26,007 bases of DNA from a virus, in the IMG/VR virus record IMGVR_UViG_3300010354_000554, positions 1-26,007 of that record. One strand, written 5' to 3'. Position numbers and translations under genes: made by a program. The number at the start of each line of letters is the position of its first letter. Position 1 is the first letter of the stretch. The notes beneath the pieces are model-generated. The model had not been told where the DNA came from and ran no database searches. It saw only the letters and a list, made by a program, of their open reading frames with translations. Below are positions 7,473 through 15,491 of the stretch, one piece after another.

Positions 7473-8678
7473 TTAATTGCAGTTCCAACGACGGAGTGCT
7501 TTATTTATTCTTGAATCTGGATCTCTAGCAGTCTCGGCAGAAGTCAATCTCTTTTTCATTCCAGACATTCGACTACAAAATGATTTGCGTCTTTCTGCTC
7601 TTTTCCCTTCTGGATTTTTTTCAGTTACTGCAGTTTGGAGTTTTGAACCCGGATTTTCTCTACGATATGCCTTAACTGCAGCAGGACTTAATCCATCAGT
7701 TTTATCTTGACGATTTACTTTTTGCCAATCTTCTCCCATTGTCTTCACGTAGTTTTTATTTGGGCCCAGTTTGCCAAAACTTCCTCCCTGGGGTCCGAAT
7801 GCTTGAATAAGTGGTTGTCCTGGTTGAATTTCGGATACCGAATGATAAAGAACGTTACACCCGGGATATACTTTTTGCAATTCATCATTAATATCTTTAC
7901 GGGTAGGAAGTTTTGCTTGTGGGAAAAACATCCTGAGAGAATAGTACTTTGCTCTCCAAGAAAGAGTAACTGCAATTACGTTACCAGTTTGTGATTGAAG
8001 ACGTGTTGCTTCCTCAATCTGCGACTTAAATCCTTTAATTGGATCTGGTTGAATCAAATCAATAATTTCTGCAAAGGAATCTCCATTCAAATCTTCAATT
8101 GTTGTGTTCTCTTCCTTATAATTTTTTGCTTTTGAAACACCTTTTGATGGGACGCAATTTGGAACTTTCTTGCCATTTTTGAGTTTCATTCCAACTTGAG
8201 TATAACCTTTCCAGCAAGGATCTTCTTCGGTTAATTTCCTACGAAGTAGATGTTCTTTTAATTTTGCTGGCATTGAAAATATGTCCCAGTAAGTTGATCC
8301 ATATTTACATTCACTTCTCGTTTCTACTTTTTTGCATTTCGGACAGTATCTTTTATCATAATCAGCATGAATTCCGCGAGTTGGCGGCATATGGACAGGA
8401 GAATCTACATCTCCCAATGCTGCACCATAATCTTCTTTTACATCTTTATATTTCTTGTGATTCTTTTTTGCATCTGCTTCCATTTTTTTTAGGCGAGAGT
8501 AATAATCGGGAATTTCATCTAGATGTTGAAGAGCAATATCCATAGCAAGTTTATGGTCTTTTGTATGTTCATGCTCAATAGGTTCTCCCATATCAAGCTG
8601 TTTTTGAATAAAAGAAACCTCAAGACGATGTTTCCTTGCAATTTGCTCAACAGTTTTATGGGATTTCAGTTTGGGCAT
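7473..8678 (-). CDS. Multidomain protein of unknown function between terminase subunits (DUF5661-like and DUF6321-like ends)
   Basis: The 401-residue protein looks like a mosaic. Residues 1-70 match a DUF5661-type pattern (GEPIEHEHTKDHKLAMDIAL, then HLDEIPDYYSRLKKME). Residues 112-124 carry CPKC and a further Cys, possibly metal-binding. Residues 152-176 (EDPCWKGYTQVGMKLKNGK, VPNCVP) are a motif I know from assorted phage proteins. Residues 235-280 are a domain with W241, LQ and YPG (271-273), shared with the 105-residue protein near gp20. Residues 326-400 are a basic Cys/Arg-rich DUF6321-type end (RRKSFCSRMSGMKK, TARDPDSRINKALRRWNC). Lys/Arg richness suggests nucleic-acid contact. Lying between gp16 and gp17, it may help packaging or be a virion component, but neither role is established. 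Family names are from memory and need a profile search. Confidence 0.85.
   Translation of the reverse strand: MPKLKSHKTVEQIARKHRLEVSFIQKQLDMGEPIEHEHTKDHKLAMDIALQHLDEIPDYYSRLKKMEADAKKNHKKYKDVKEDYGAALGDVDSPVHMPPTRGIHADYDKRYCPKCKKVETRSECKYGSTYWDIFSMPAKLKEHLLRRKLTEEDPCWKGYTQVGMKLKNGKKVPNCVPSKGVSKAKNYKEENTTIEDLNGDSFAEIIDLIQPDPIKGFKSQIEEATRLQSQTGNVIAVTLSWRAKYYSLRMFFPQAKLPTRKDINDELQKVYPGCNVLYHSVSEIQPGQPLIQAFGPQGGSFGKLGPNKNYVKTMGEDWQKVNRQDKTDGLSPAAVKAYRRENPGSKLQTAVTEKNPEGKRAERRKSFCSRMSGMKKRLTSAETARDPDSRINKALRRWNCN
7502..7509 (-). promoter_or_regulatory. Possible late promoter core AATAAATA inside the end of the 401-residue gene, before gp17
   Basis: The minus strand reads AATAAATA over codons for Arg-Ile-Asn-Lys near the C-terminus of the upstream protein, about 45 bases before the gp17 start. 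Because it is inside a coding region, the match may simply reflect the protein sequence. Its position is right for a gp17 promoter. Confidence 0.3.
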
Positions 8679-8701
8679 TGAAGTAGATGAGTATCTTTTT
8701 A

Positions 8702-8709
8702 TATTTATT
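8702..8709 (-). promoter_or_regulatory. Late promoter core AATAAATA upstream of the 401-residue gene
   Basis: The minus strand reads AATAAATA with the gp16 stop codon TAA (8707-8705) embedded, in the same A-TAA-ATA arrangement seen after gp20 and the gp7-position gene. The next start is about 24 bases downstream. Confidence 0.5.
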
Positions 8710-9136
8710 GGTTTGTGATATCTTGAGATTGTTGCTTTAAAAGCTTTGCCAACTCTGCTGTAGAACCGACAAAAAGAGAATTGTTAACAGTTGTGGGAGA
8801 TTTTTTAGGTTCTTCTTCAATATCCCTCAGTTTCTTTTGGAGTTCCATTAATTTATCTGTGGCATCAGCAACGTTTTTGATTAACTGCCCAGCAACTTCA
8901 TATGCCCGAGGCATCTCTGTTTCTTGCGCTAATTCAAGAATTCCATTAATTGCTTCTTGTCCCTTTTCAATAAGAGAGTACAAGTTTCCTCTAGTGTAAT
9001 CGTAGTCTTTTTTAATATCATCCGATGTGGTAGGTGATAATTTTTCTATTTTTTCGACAATACTTGAAGATTCCACAGGAACTATTTCTCCATCTATATT
9101 AAATGTTTCATTCAATTTATCAAATTTTTTAGGCAT
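8705..9136 (-). CDS. gp16: Terminase small subunit
   Basis: The 143-residue product is near the size of T4 gp16 (164) and lies just downstream of gp15, as in T4. The sequence is mostly helical: a central region (YSLIEKGQEAINGILELAQE, residues about 52-72), a predicted coiled-coil helix (AGQLIKNVADATDKLMELQK, residues about 82-102), then a short acidic/basic stretch and a C-terminal NNSLFVGSTAELAKLLKQQ that I recognise from marine T4-like gp16. The small subunit forms rings that bind DNA and stimulate the gp17 ATPase. It starts 9 bases after gp15 without its own promoter and is probably co-transcribed with it. The nearby 401-residue gene separates it from gp17, unlike T4. Confidence 0.88.
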   Translation of the reverse strand: MPKKFDKLNETFNIDGEIVPVESSSIVEKIEKLSPTTSDDIKKDYDYTRGNLYSLIEKGQEAINGILELAQETEMPRAYEVAGQLIKNVADATDKLMELQKKLRDIEEEPKKSPTTVNNSLFVGSTAELAKLLKQQSQDITNQ

Positions 9137-9145
9137 TTTTTATAA

Positions 9146-10147
9146 TCACTCAAAAGAACCACTAAATCCAAAATCATCCCCAGTCTCAATTAAAGTATTA
9201 TCTGTAGCGGTAATAGATTTAACTTCAGAACCTGCCAAATGATTAGTTGCTGTTGTATTGTCTTTTCCTCTGACGGCAGTAATAATATTTCCTTCTTTTG
9301 AGGTTACATAAATTTCCTCTCCTTCCAAATCCAAGTATGTATTTACCAGAATAGAACTGGCGTCATTTACGGCAATTAAAGTGTCTGTATTTGATATGTC
9401 TCGCGCAAGATTCGTAATAACAATTCCGGTATAATTTTGAATTGCTCTTGGTTCTGCCGAGTAAACAATCTCCCTTGTTGGGGATGAAGTAAGATCTCCC
9501 GCAATATAACCAATAGATGCTTTTTTGATAATATCTTTCGATGCTGAAGTGACCGGACCAAAGATATAAGTTTTTGCTGTAAATCTTAGGGTATAAATTA
9601 AAACTCTTCTAGATGTAAAATCGCCTTCATAATCATCTTGCATAGTTATACTTTCCAGAATTACTGGAATATCTCTTTTTTCATTGATTGTTTCTACCAA
9701 ATCAACGGTCATAGTATAAGCTGGTTGAAAATATGGCAAAATTTGCTCAACAATCTGCAAAGCATCATCGTTTAATTTTGACATTATATTCAATTCAAAT
9801 TGCATATTATATGGAACGGGGAGATATGCTTTCTTAGTCTCTGTTCCATCTTCTGCAGATTTGGATGTAAAATATTGAGTGGTAGTTGCTTTTCTTGACG
9901 GATCATAGGTTAATCCCGTAAATTCAAATGACATTCTCGGTAATGTTATTTGAACTTGCTTACTCAAATTTGGGGATTGATTTAATCTGGCAAGAAATTT
10001 TTGGATAGGACCGTAAGCAAGGGGAACCTTAATAACGCTAACGTTTTCGCCAGAATTATTGGTATGCTTAATGCTTATCTCGTTAAAAAGAGATCCGAAA
10101 GAAATTACGGTCCTTCTTAGAATTTCGTGATAAAAATACTCAAACAT
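9146..10147 (-). CDS. gp15: Tail completion / proximal tail sheath stabiliser
   Basis: The 333-residue product begins MFEYFYHEILRRTVISFGSLFNEI, the family's typical start, with a core (YNMQFELNIMSKLNDDALQI, residues about 113-132, and an RVLIYTLRFTAKTYIFGP strand pair at about 181-198) matching T4 gp15. In T4, gp15 forms a hexamer capping the tube and sheath and joining the tail to the neck. It is longer than T4 gp15 (272). The extra C-terminal part (about 245-315) is a small beta-rich domain with EGEEIYVTS, AVRGKDNT and HLAGSEV. Variants of that domain recur in the 844- and 1092-residue proteins of this window. A CATAAATA late promoter core lies 44 bases upstream, in the 56-base gap after gp14. 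Confidence 0.92.
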   Translation of the reverse strand: MFEYFYHEILRRTVISFGSLFNEISIKHTNNSGENVSVIKVPLAYGPIQKFLARLNQSPNLSKQVQITLPRMSFEFTGLTYDPSRKATTTQYFTSKSAEDGTETKKAYLPVPYNMQFELNIMSKLNDDALQIVEQILPYFQPAYTMTVDLVETINEKRDIPVILESITMQDDYEGDFTSRRVLIYTLRFTAKTYIFGPVTSASKDIIKKASIGYIAGDLTSSPTREIVYSAEPRAIQNYTGIVITNLARDISNTDTLIAVNDASSILVNTYLDLEGEEIYVTSKEGNIITAVRGKDNTTATNHLAGSEVKSITATDNTLIETGDDFGFSGSFE

Positions 10148-10191
10148 ATTGCTATCTTATAATACGTCTATTTTGGTCAATTAATTATAAG

Positions 10192-10199
10192 TATTTATG
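10192..10199 (-). promoter_or_regulatory. Late promoter core CATAAATA upstream of gp15
   Basis: The minus strand reads CATAAATA just after the gp14 stop codon, 44 bases before the gp15 start. The intergenic gap is 56 bases, longer than most here, which leaves room for a dedicated promoter for gp15-gp16. Confidence 0.5.
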
Positions 10200-10203
10200 T
10201 GCA

Positions 10204-11613
10204 TTACGGCATCCCAAATGGATTGGTTTCGGTAAAATCAATAATATTATTTGCCTCATTCTCAATTTCATCATTTGCAGAATATCCATCATCTGTTGGC
10301 ATTGCATCAATTTTACTCAAATAATGAGATGCTCCGGATTCGGATCCTACAATATTTTCGCCCAAAAGAAATTCTCCATCAATATTAGAAACTTGGAGAA
10401 TATTTGTAATAGAATTCCAAGATTTGACTCTTGCAGTTACTCCACTTTGGGATCCTGTGACTATCTCATTAAACTCAAAGTTTCCTGACGATGACAATGC
10501 GGGATTTCCAATAGTAATGGTTGGGTTCTCTGTATATCCAAGACCAGCATTTGTTATATAAATGGATGTTATTGTTCCTGCAGCAGATACAACTGCCGTC
10601 GCTGCAGCAGAAACTGTTGAAATGCCACTAAAAGTAATTGATGGTGGAACTACGTAACCAGAACCTGAGTTTGTTACTGTAATTATGCCAACAATACCGT
10701 CACCTATAGACGCAATTCCAGTTGCCCCATTACCACCTCCCCCAATGAATTTTACCTGAGGGGTGGTAGTATATCCATAACCGGCATTTGTAATAAAAAC
10801 TTCTTGAACTGACTTTGATTTTGGATTTATGTTTGTATTACATACAACAATTCCATCAATCATCTTAGCAACTGCAGTTGCTGTTCTACCATTGGAAGGT
10901 GCAGAAGAAATACCCACTGTTGGGATAGATGTATATCCACCGCCCCTATTTGTAACAGTAATATACCTAACTCCACCATTTACAATTCCTGCTGTTGCGG
11001 TTGCAGTGGCGCCAACACCAATCATCGTAAGATTTATAAGGTTTCCAATTGGACCTTTATCCTCATCTAGATCTGTTCCACTAATAAGTTCATCAATTTC
11101 GTCAACTCCAGTATCAATTAGTTCATCTTCATAACGGAATAACTCACATCTTAATTGGTATGTATATGTTCCTTGCAACTGATAAAAAGGTTTTTCGTGC
11201 TCTACATACTTAATTTCAAACAATCTTTTACCTAAGGGAAAATAAATTATATCTCCCTCTTTTGGTCTTGATGATACTTTTATATTGGGTTGAGTTTGAA
11301 TTAGAGGTGAAATATAATTCTTAAATCTTTCTCTTGAAATAGTTAATGTTATTTCATTAAGTGCTTGAATTCCAAATTTTGATAGAATAGTTGGATTATC
11401 GCTATATCCATCATAAGTATCAACATAAGCTTCAATTGGATATGCATTATTAAATTCAGATTCTATAACTTCTCTTATAACAGTTTTTTCTGTAATAAAT
11501 TGTCTAGGGAGATAATAAACCTCAACCCCATACATTCTTAATTGCTCGTTAATCAAGTCTTGGATTAACCCCTGTTCTGTTTTAGAACCTTGTAGAAAAA
11601 ATGGATTAAGCAT
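10204..11613 (-). CDS. gp14: Neck protein gp14 with inserted repeat domain
   Basis: The first ~165 residues (MLNPFFLQGSKTEQGLIQDL, YGVEVYYLPRQFI, the region around YVDTYDGYSDNPTILSKFG, RLFEIKYVEHEKPFYQLQGT) are typical gp14, a neck component that joins head to tail with gp13. At 469 residues it is far longer than T4 gp14 (256). The excess is mostly residues 195-370: four copies of a beta-repeat with pattern ITNxGxGYT..P (around 218-234, 272-288, 311-325 and 351-367), interleaved with Ala/Thr/Gly-rich linkers. Residues 380-435 form a second repeat type (IVTGSQSGVTARV and GEFLLGENIVGSESGA). The C-terminus, ending FTETNPFGMP, resembles the gp14 end. These repeats probably form surface decorations on the neck. 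The gene follows gp13 after 4 bases. Confidence 0.92.
   Translation of the reverse strand: MLNPFFLQGSKTEQGLIQDLINEQLRMYGVEVYYLPRQFITEKTVIREVIESEFNNAYPIEAYVDTYDGYSDNPTILSKFGIQALNEITLTISRERFKNYISPLIQTQPNIKVSSRPKEGDIIYFPLGKRLFEIKYVEHEKPFYQLQGTYTYQLRCELFRYEDELIDTGVDEIDELISGTDLDEDKGPIGNLINLTMIGVGATATATAGIVNGGVRYITVTNRGGGYTSIPTVGISSAPSNGRTATAVAKMIDGIVVCNTNINPKSKSVQEVFITNAGYGYTTTPQVKFIGGGGNGATGIASIGDGIVGIITVTNSGSGYVVPPSITFSGISTVSAAATAVVSAAGTITSIYITNAGLGYTENPTITIGNPALSSSGNFEFNEIVTGSQSGVTARVKSWNSITNILQVSNIDGEFLLGENIVGSESGASHYLSKIDAMPTDDGYSANDEIENEANNIIDFTETNPFGMP
10690..11040 (-). repeat. Coding tandem repeats (ITNxGxGYT type) in gp14
   Basis: Within gp14, repeated units of about 40-50 residues carry the pattern [IV]-x-[IV]-T-N-x-G-x-G-Y-[TV]-x-x-P separated by ATATA- or GAT-rich linkers. 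The best conserved copies read TNRGGGYTSIP, TNAGYGYTTTP and TNSGSGYVVPP; a fourth, TNAGLGYTENP, lies just downstream near 10530. Related units occur in gp8, the gp7-position protein and the 844-residue protein. Confidence 0.75.
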
Positions 11614-11617
11614 AAGA

Positions 11618-12472
11618 CTAACCGATAAGGTCTAATGGAGGAAGTTCATAAGTGTTAGACATTTTTTCCATAAGAATATCAATTTCTCGTTGCGCATCAT
11701 CATACATTTGTCTACCATTTAGTTCAACGCCACCTGGAAGTTTAACCCCAGTGAATTTCATCATATTTTGTCCCCACTGTCGTTTGATAAGAGAGGTTAA
11801 ATATGGTTTAATAAAGGAATCATTCCAAACTCTTGAGTAATCATTTGGATCTAAAGTCGAATAGCAATCTATAATAAAATATTGATCTTTAGTAACTGAC
11901 CCCCAATCAATATCCAAGTATAATCTATCTTGTCTTTTATTAAATCTTATTTGTTTTTGGGTATTAAGTAGAAAATCAAGATCTTCTAAGTATGTTTTAA
12001 CCATCGCATAACTCAAAAGTTCCGTTGTTCCCCAATAATAAATGTCATTTAAGAACAACTGATACTTCACACTGAACATATTGTGAGTAATTGTATTGGC
12101 ACCATCAAATGTGAAGATTTTATTTACTCCAATGATATTTGGTGGAACTTGAAGATAGTTGCTATTTTCATAAAAATTAAAGGTAGTTGCGGTTCCTACA
12201 ATGTTTGCAGTTGCTGAAGTGCTTGCAATTCCAACACTAGTTGCTGCTCTACCTCCATATCCCGCTCTTCCCCTATCAATATCATCTTGAGTTACTTGAT
12301 ACTTATAAAAAGTTGGATATACTCCATCAAAATGCCTTTCTTGGAAAAATTGAATCGCATCAACCACCAGATCTTCAATCTGTTCATCTGCAACATTAAT
12401 CTCTAGTACAGGAGCACCAAGTTTTCTTTTACAGTAATCTATAAGTTCTTGTCTAGTGGATGGTTGTGCCAT
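11618..12472 (-). CDS. gp13: Neck protein gp13
   Basis: The 284-residue product (T4 gp13 is 309) begins with RQELIDYCKRKLGAPVLEIN and DLVVDAIQFFQERHFDGVYP, which are characteristic of this head-completion protein. Later parts (SVKYQLFLNDIYYWGTTELL, a segment around RLYLDIDWG, then SFIKPYLTSLIKRQWG and KFTGVKLPGGVELNGRQMYD) also fit the family. gp13 binds the portal after packaging and with gp14 forms the collar that accepts the tail. Residues about 75-95 hold a short Gly/Ala/Ser/Thr-rich insertion (GIASTSATANIVGTATT). The start overlaps the stop of the 56-residue gene by one base (TAATG), so translation is probably coupled. I see no separate promoter. Confidence 0.94.
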   Translation of the reverse strand: MAQPSTRQELIDYCKRKLGAPVLEINVADEQIEDLVVDAIQFFQERHFDGVYPTFYKYQVTQDDIDRGRAGYGGRAATSVGIASTSATANIVGTATTFNFYENSNYLQVPPNIIGVNKIFTFDGANTITHNMFSVKYQLFLNDIYYWGTTELLSYAMVKTYLEDLDFLLNTQKQIRFNKRQDRLYLDIDWGSVTKDQYFIIDCYSTLDPNDYSRVWNDSFIKPYLTSLIKRQWGQNMMKFTGVKLPGGVELNGRQMYDDAQREIDILMEKMSNTYELPPLDLIG

Positions 12473-12642
12473 TAGATTTTAAATTCCGCAACTACTTCTT
12501 GTTGTTTAAAATATAATTTGATATAAGATTTTGCTAAATTTCTCAAAGTTTCAAGATCATCTATACTATCTATATCCCTAGAAAGTTTTTCATATTCAAA
12601 TAATTTATTCATACTTTCTAAAGAAATTTTATCAGGATCCAT
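12472..12642 (-). CDS. Small conserved phage protein upstream of gp13 (56 residues)
   Basis: An ATG at 12642 opens a 56-codon frame (MDPDKISLESMNKLFEYEK, then a central SIDDLETLRNLAKSYIKLYF region, ending QQEVVAEFKI) closed by TAA at 12474-12472, sharing its last base with the gp13 ATG. Its 5' end overlaps the 91-residue gene by 11 bases. The protein is predicted to be helical, with charged and leucine positions suggesting a helical hairpin. I recall similar short proteins starting MDPDKISLE beside gp13 in marine T4-like phages, but no function is known to me. Tight coupling to gp13 suggests a head-tail joining or assembly role, which is inference only. Confidence 0.78.
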   Translation of the reverse strand: MDPDKISLESMNKLFEYEKLSRDIDSIDDLETLRNLAKSYIKLYFKQQEVVAEFKI

Positions 12643-12907
12643 TTGCCAAATTCCTCAGTAAATTTTTAATTTCTTCTAGATCATTCTTAATATGATTTAC
12701 ATCATTCTCAAGGTTCTTTATTTTATCTGTTTGTAGAAACAGTTCATCTAGATTATTTTCTAAGTTTTCTATTTTTTCTTTTTCCCTTCTCTTCGCCGAA
12801 ACTAATTTCATATAATTTTGATATTCAATTTGATTTGTGTTGATTATATGATTCGTATGCGAATCTCTCATTAATCCATCAATTCCATTGACTTTATGGT
12901 ATCTCAT
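12632..12907 (-). CDS. Small coiled-coil protein (91 residues)
   Basis: The product begins MRYHKVNGIDGLMRDSHTNH followed by a short conserved-looking head (IINTNQIEYQNYMKL). From about residue 40 to 88 it is a strongly predicted coiled coil with heptad-spaced Leu/Ile (ENLENNLDELFLQ, then IKNLENDVNHIKNDLEEIKN). The start lies one base after the 844-residue gene's stop, and its end overlaps the 56-residue gene by 11 bases. Small proteins of this design occur at this place in marine T4-like phages in my recollection. A trimeric coiled coil here could be a whisker or collar part, since T4 encodes fibritin just before gene 13, but it is much shorter than fibritin. That comparison is speculative. 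Confidence 0.83.
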   Translation of the reverse strand: MRYHKVNGIDGLMRDSHTNHIINTNQIEYQNYMKLVSAKRREKEKIENLENNLDELFLQTDKIKNLENDVNHIKNDLEEIKNLLRNLANGS

Positions 12908-12908
12908 A

Positions 12909-15443
12909 TCAATATGAAGGTGCTAATGCTAGTACTCTTAGATCTTTAATCCTTGGGGGGAATGCTTGATTTGTTGATGTTCCTACTATTTTAATGCTAA
13001 AGAACCTAAATGAATCTAAATTATCTATACTAAATTCATAATCCCGGAACAAGTTGGGATTATTACTTGATGACAAAACATCTGTCTTTGGTACGGGTTG
13101 ATTTGGCAATCCGTCACTTGCAGAATCATTAATTACTTGCTCCAAATTATTCAAATTTCTAAATCCGGGGAATGGATAAAAAATAGGATCAAGAGATGGA
13201 TCATTTGTAATTGAGTAAAATGCTCTTACATCGCTAAAGGTATTTACATAAGCAGCAAATAAAAGACTAATAGAAGTTGCTGGAATTTCCAGTTCAAGAT
13301 GTTTTGTTACATATACAAAAGCATTAGGATCCTCTTTAATACTAGAAACTCTTAAGTCTGCTGCGTAATCAGTTATTGGAGCATTAACTCTATTTGTCGA
13401 TAATATCAAACTAACCCTATCTAAATCAATGACTGGAGAAACCTTTGAATTTGAAGATTCTAAGGTAAATGACATTGTTAATGATTTATTCCCTTGTATA
13501 TTATCCAAGAAGGTATCTTCATTTAATTTTGAAGCAACTATTCTAGGTGCATCCAAGTAATTATTGGAATTTAAATCTATAGGTTCAAACCCACGATCTT
13601 CAAATGAAATTTCTTGTCCACTCACACTTCTTCCACTAATTGTTCTTATCTGTGATGATATGTTGGTCTTATTTAAGATAAGAGTATGTACATTTGGACG
13701 AATAGTTTCAAATTGTATATTTTGGGTTGCATTTATTCCAGCTCCACCCGCAGATTTTGTTTCGTTGGTATATAGTGAAGGTAAAGACCCAATTCCACTG
13801 CGTTCAGTTAATCCTTGAGGTAAAGTTAATCCATTAAAATTGGCGTTATCTATTTTTATAGTATAATAATCTAAATCAATAGAATCTGATACGGCAGAAT
13901 TTTGAAGTAAGTGAGTTTTATTAATTCTTCTTAAAGATATTCCGTTGAGTTCATACTTCATAACCTCAACCCCAGAAGTATAACTAGATGAAATAGTATT
14001 ATCAATACCTCTGGTAATTCCAGTAAGTGCATTTGAAACTACACCCGTATAAGAAATTATTTCATTTCCAATCAGAATATATCCTGGATTTGATGCTCCA
14101 ACTCCAATATTCTCAAATGTAGAAAAATTAGTTGTAGAAGCAATAGAAATATTTGTTGAGGAATCTGAAGAATAATCTTGCTGTAGAGTTGTAGTCCTTA
14201 CATCAGATCTGGCATTTGAAATTTGGACTTGATTTTCTCTAGCGTGCATTCCGTGATTTTTATGGTTTACTTTAATATGCAAACCATCATTGACCACATT
14301 AATATTTTCTGACGAAACAATAATATTTCCTCCCACGGAAAGATTTAATTCTGAAGTGATTCCGACAGAATCAATATAATATAAAGTACTTCCGGCACCT
14401 ACAGAAAATGATCCTTGAACATTATCTAAAATTAATTCATTAATTCCTGATATTTCGGAAACAGATAATCTAAGATTTTGACCAAGACCTTGAGAACCTA
14501 TAGAATCTGCCGTCAAAATATCACCTAGAACATATCCTCTTCCCCCAGAAGTTATAGTTGCTGCAACTGCAACTCCACCATTTATTGTGATATTTGCGGT
14601 CGCATCTAATCCATTTCCAGTTAAACTACTAAGAGAAACTGAATTAAAGGTAAAACTATCGCTCGTAGATATTGGAGTATAACCTATTCCTGCGTTTACA
14701 ATTTGCAAATTGCCGGATATTTTTCCTGCATTCCCTACATAATTTCCAGTTAGGTTTGAATTTTTTTGTATTATTGTATTTCCAATTTTTAAGTTTGTAT
14801 CCGAAATAGTAGTTCCCAATCCAACTCTTACTAATCTAGAGTTCATATTCAAAGAATCTTTAAGCAGAGTTGCTATTTGATTGTTACCTAGGGCAAGTTC
14901 TGGATTATAAAAATTTATATTCCCAATATTTGAAGTGAAGTTTGCGCGATTTAACTCAAACTTCAAATCTTCATAAGGTTGCTCAACCCAAGAAGACGCA
15001 TTTTGAGACTGAAATAATCCACCTGTTAGTGGTTGCTTCGTTACAATAGCCTGAGGAAACTCTTGAGTATTGTATAATCCACCAGAACCTGATAAATCAG
15101 GTTTACCAAGTTCTGAAACCCAAACTTTATAATTTTCTGAGTTTGATAATAAGACGATAGAATGAAACTTATTACCCTCTAGATAAACCGGAGATGGGAA
15201 TCTAAATCTTGTCGGTATGTTTTGACTTCCATCAGTATCTACTGATACTAAAATTGGGTCTATGGTAACTTCACTAAAAGGATAAATGATATCCGTTGGA
15301 AGACCCAATTGCATGGATCTCAATTGAAGAGTTACTGGAAGAGTGTTATCTTTTGAATAAAAGAAAATATCAATAGAGGTTGCAAAAATTCCGTTAGGGT
15401 CTTCAATAAAAAATGATTGTGCTAATGGGTCTATGATTCTCAT
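12909..15443 (-). CDS. Virion structural protein with N-terminal DPLAQSFF module (baseplate/tail-associated)
   Basis: The 844-residue protein starts MRIIDPLAQSFFIEDPNGIF and continues with SIDIFFYSKDNTLPVTLQLR, FPSPVYLEG, SIVLLSNSENYKVWVSELG and FQSQNASSWVEQPYEDLKFE. This module usually forms the C-terminal portion of large DUF4815-type phage structural proteins. Residues about 245-305 hold two GxGY repeats (NAGIGYTP and SGGRGYVLGD). Residues about 430-500 hold the small EEI/RG domain also seen in gp15 (ILIGNEIISYTG, then ITRGIDNT). A C-terminal domain from about 700 onward (LSLILSTNRVNAPITDYAAD, YVTKHLELEIPATSISLLFA) is a beta-rich fold common in these proteins. It is probably a baseplate or fibre-connector component. 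A late promoter core and an AAAGG site precede the ATG. Confidence 0.85.
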   Translation of the reverse strand: MRIIDPLAQSFFIEDPNGIFATSIDIFFYSKDNTLPVTLQLRSMQLGLPTDIIYPFSEVTIDPILVSVDTDGSQNIPTRFRFPSPVYLEGNKFHSIVLLSNSENYKVWVSELGKPDLSGSGGLYNTQEFPQAIVTKQPLTGGLFQSQNASSWVEQPYEDLKFELNRANFTSNIGNINFYNPELALGNNQIATLLKDSLNMNSRLVRVGLGTTISDTNLKIGNTIIQKNSNLTGNYVGNAGKISGNLQIVNAGIGYTPISTSDSFTFNSVSLSSLTGNGLDATANITINGGVAVAATITSGGRGYVLGDILTADSIGSQGLGQNLRLSVSEISGINELILDNVQGSFSVGAGSTLYYIDSVGITSELNLSVGGNIIVSSENINVVNDGLHIKVNHKNHGMHARENQVQISNARSDVRTTTLQQDYSSDSSTNISIASTTNFSTFENIGVGASNPGYILIGNEIISYTGVVSNALTGITRGIDNTISSSYTSGVEVMKYELNGISLRRINKTHLLQNSAVSDSIDLDYYTIKIDNANFNGLTLPQGLTERSGIGSLPSLYTNETKSAGGAGINATQNIQFETIRPNVHTLILNKTNISSQIRTISGRSVSGQEISFEDRGFEPIDLNSNNYLDAPRIVASKLNEDTFLDNIQGNKSLTMSFTLESSNSKVSPVIDLDRVSLILSTNRVNAPITDYAADLRVSSIKEDPNAFVYVTKHLELEIPATSISLLFAAYVNTFSDVRAFYSITNDPSLDPIFYPFPGFRNLNNLEQVINDSASDGLPNQPVPKTDVLSSSNNPNLFRDYEFSIDNLDSFRFFSIKIVGTSTNQAFPPRIKDLRVLALAPSY

Positions 15444-15454
15444 ATTTATTATAA

Positions 15455-15459
15455 CCTTT
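15455..15459 (-). promoter_or_regulatory. Ribosome binding site (AAAGG) for the 844-residue gene
   Basis: The minus strand reads AAAGG 11 bases upstream of the ATG, within the 48-base gap after the 1853-residue gene. It is moderate in strength with slightly long spacing. Confidence 0.5.
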
Positions 15460-15465
15460 ATGTTA

Positions 15466-15473
15466 TATTTATT
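15466..15473 (-). promoter_or_regulatory. Late promoter core AATAAATA upstream of the 844-residue gene
   Basis: The minus strand reads AATAAATA 22 bases before the ATG, in a true intergenic gap. A second AATAAATA overlaps the start codon itself (15450-15443) and cannot serve this gene. The first would drive the unit running through the small proteins, gp13 and gp14. Confidence 0.5.
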
Positions 15474-15491
15474 GAAAATTCACTAGTTCAA

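Noticed and set aside
7707-8545. Plus-strand and alternative-frame open frames across the 401-residue gene
   Set aside because: They are shadow frames; the minus-strand protein shows recognisable motifs throughout, while these products show none.
9376-9561. Alternative-frame 61-residue minus-strand frame inside gp15
   Set aside because: It lies within the conserved gp15 coding frame and encodes a low-quality basic product with no motifs.
15443-15450. Second AATAAATA at the start of the 844-residue gene as a promoter
   Set aside because: It overlaps the ATG, so transcripts would begin inside the coding region. It is best explained by AT-rich sequence.
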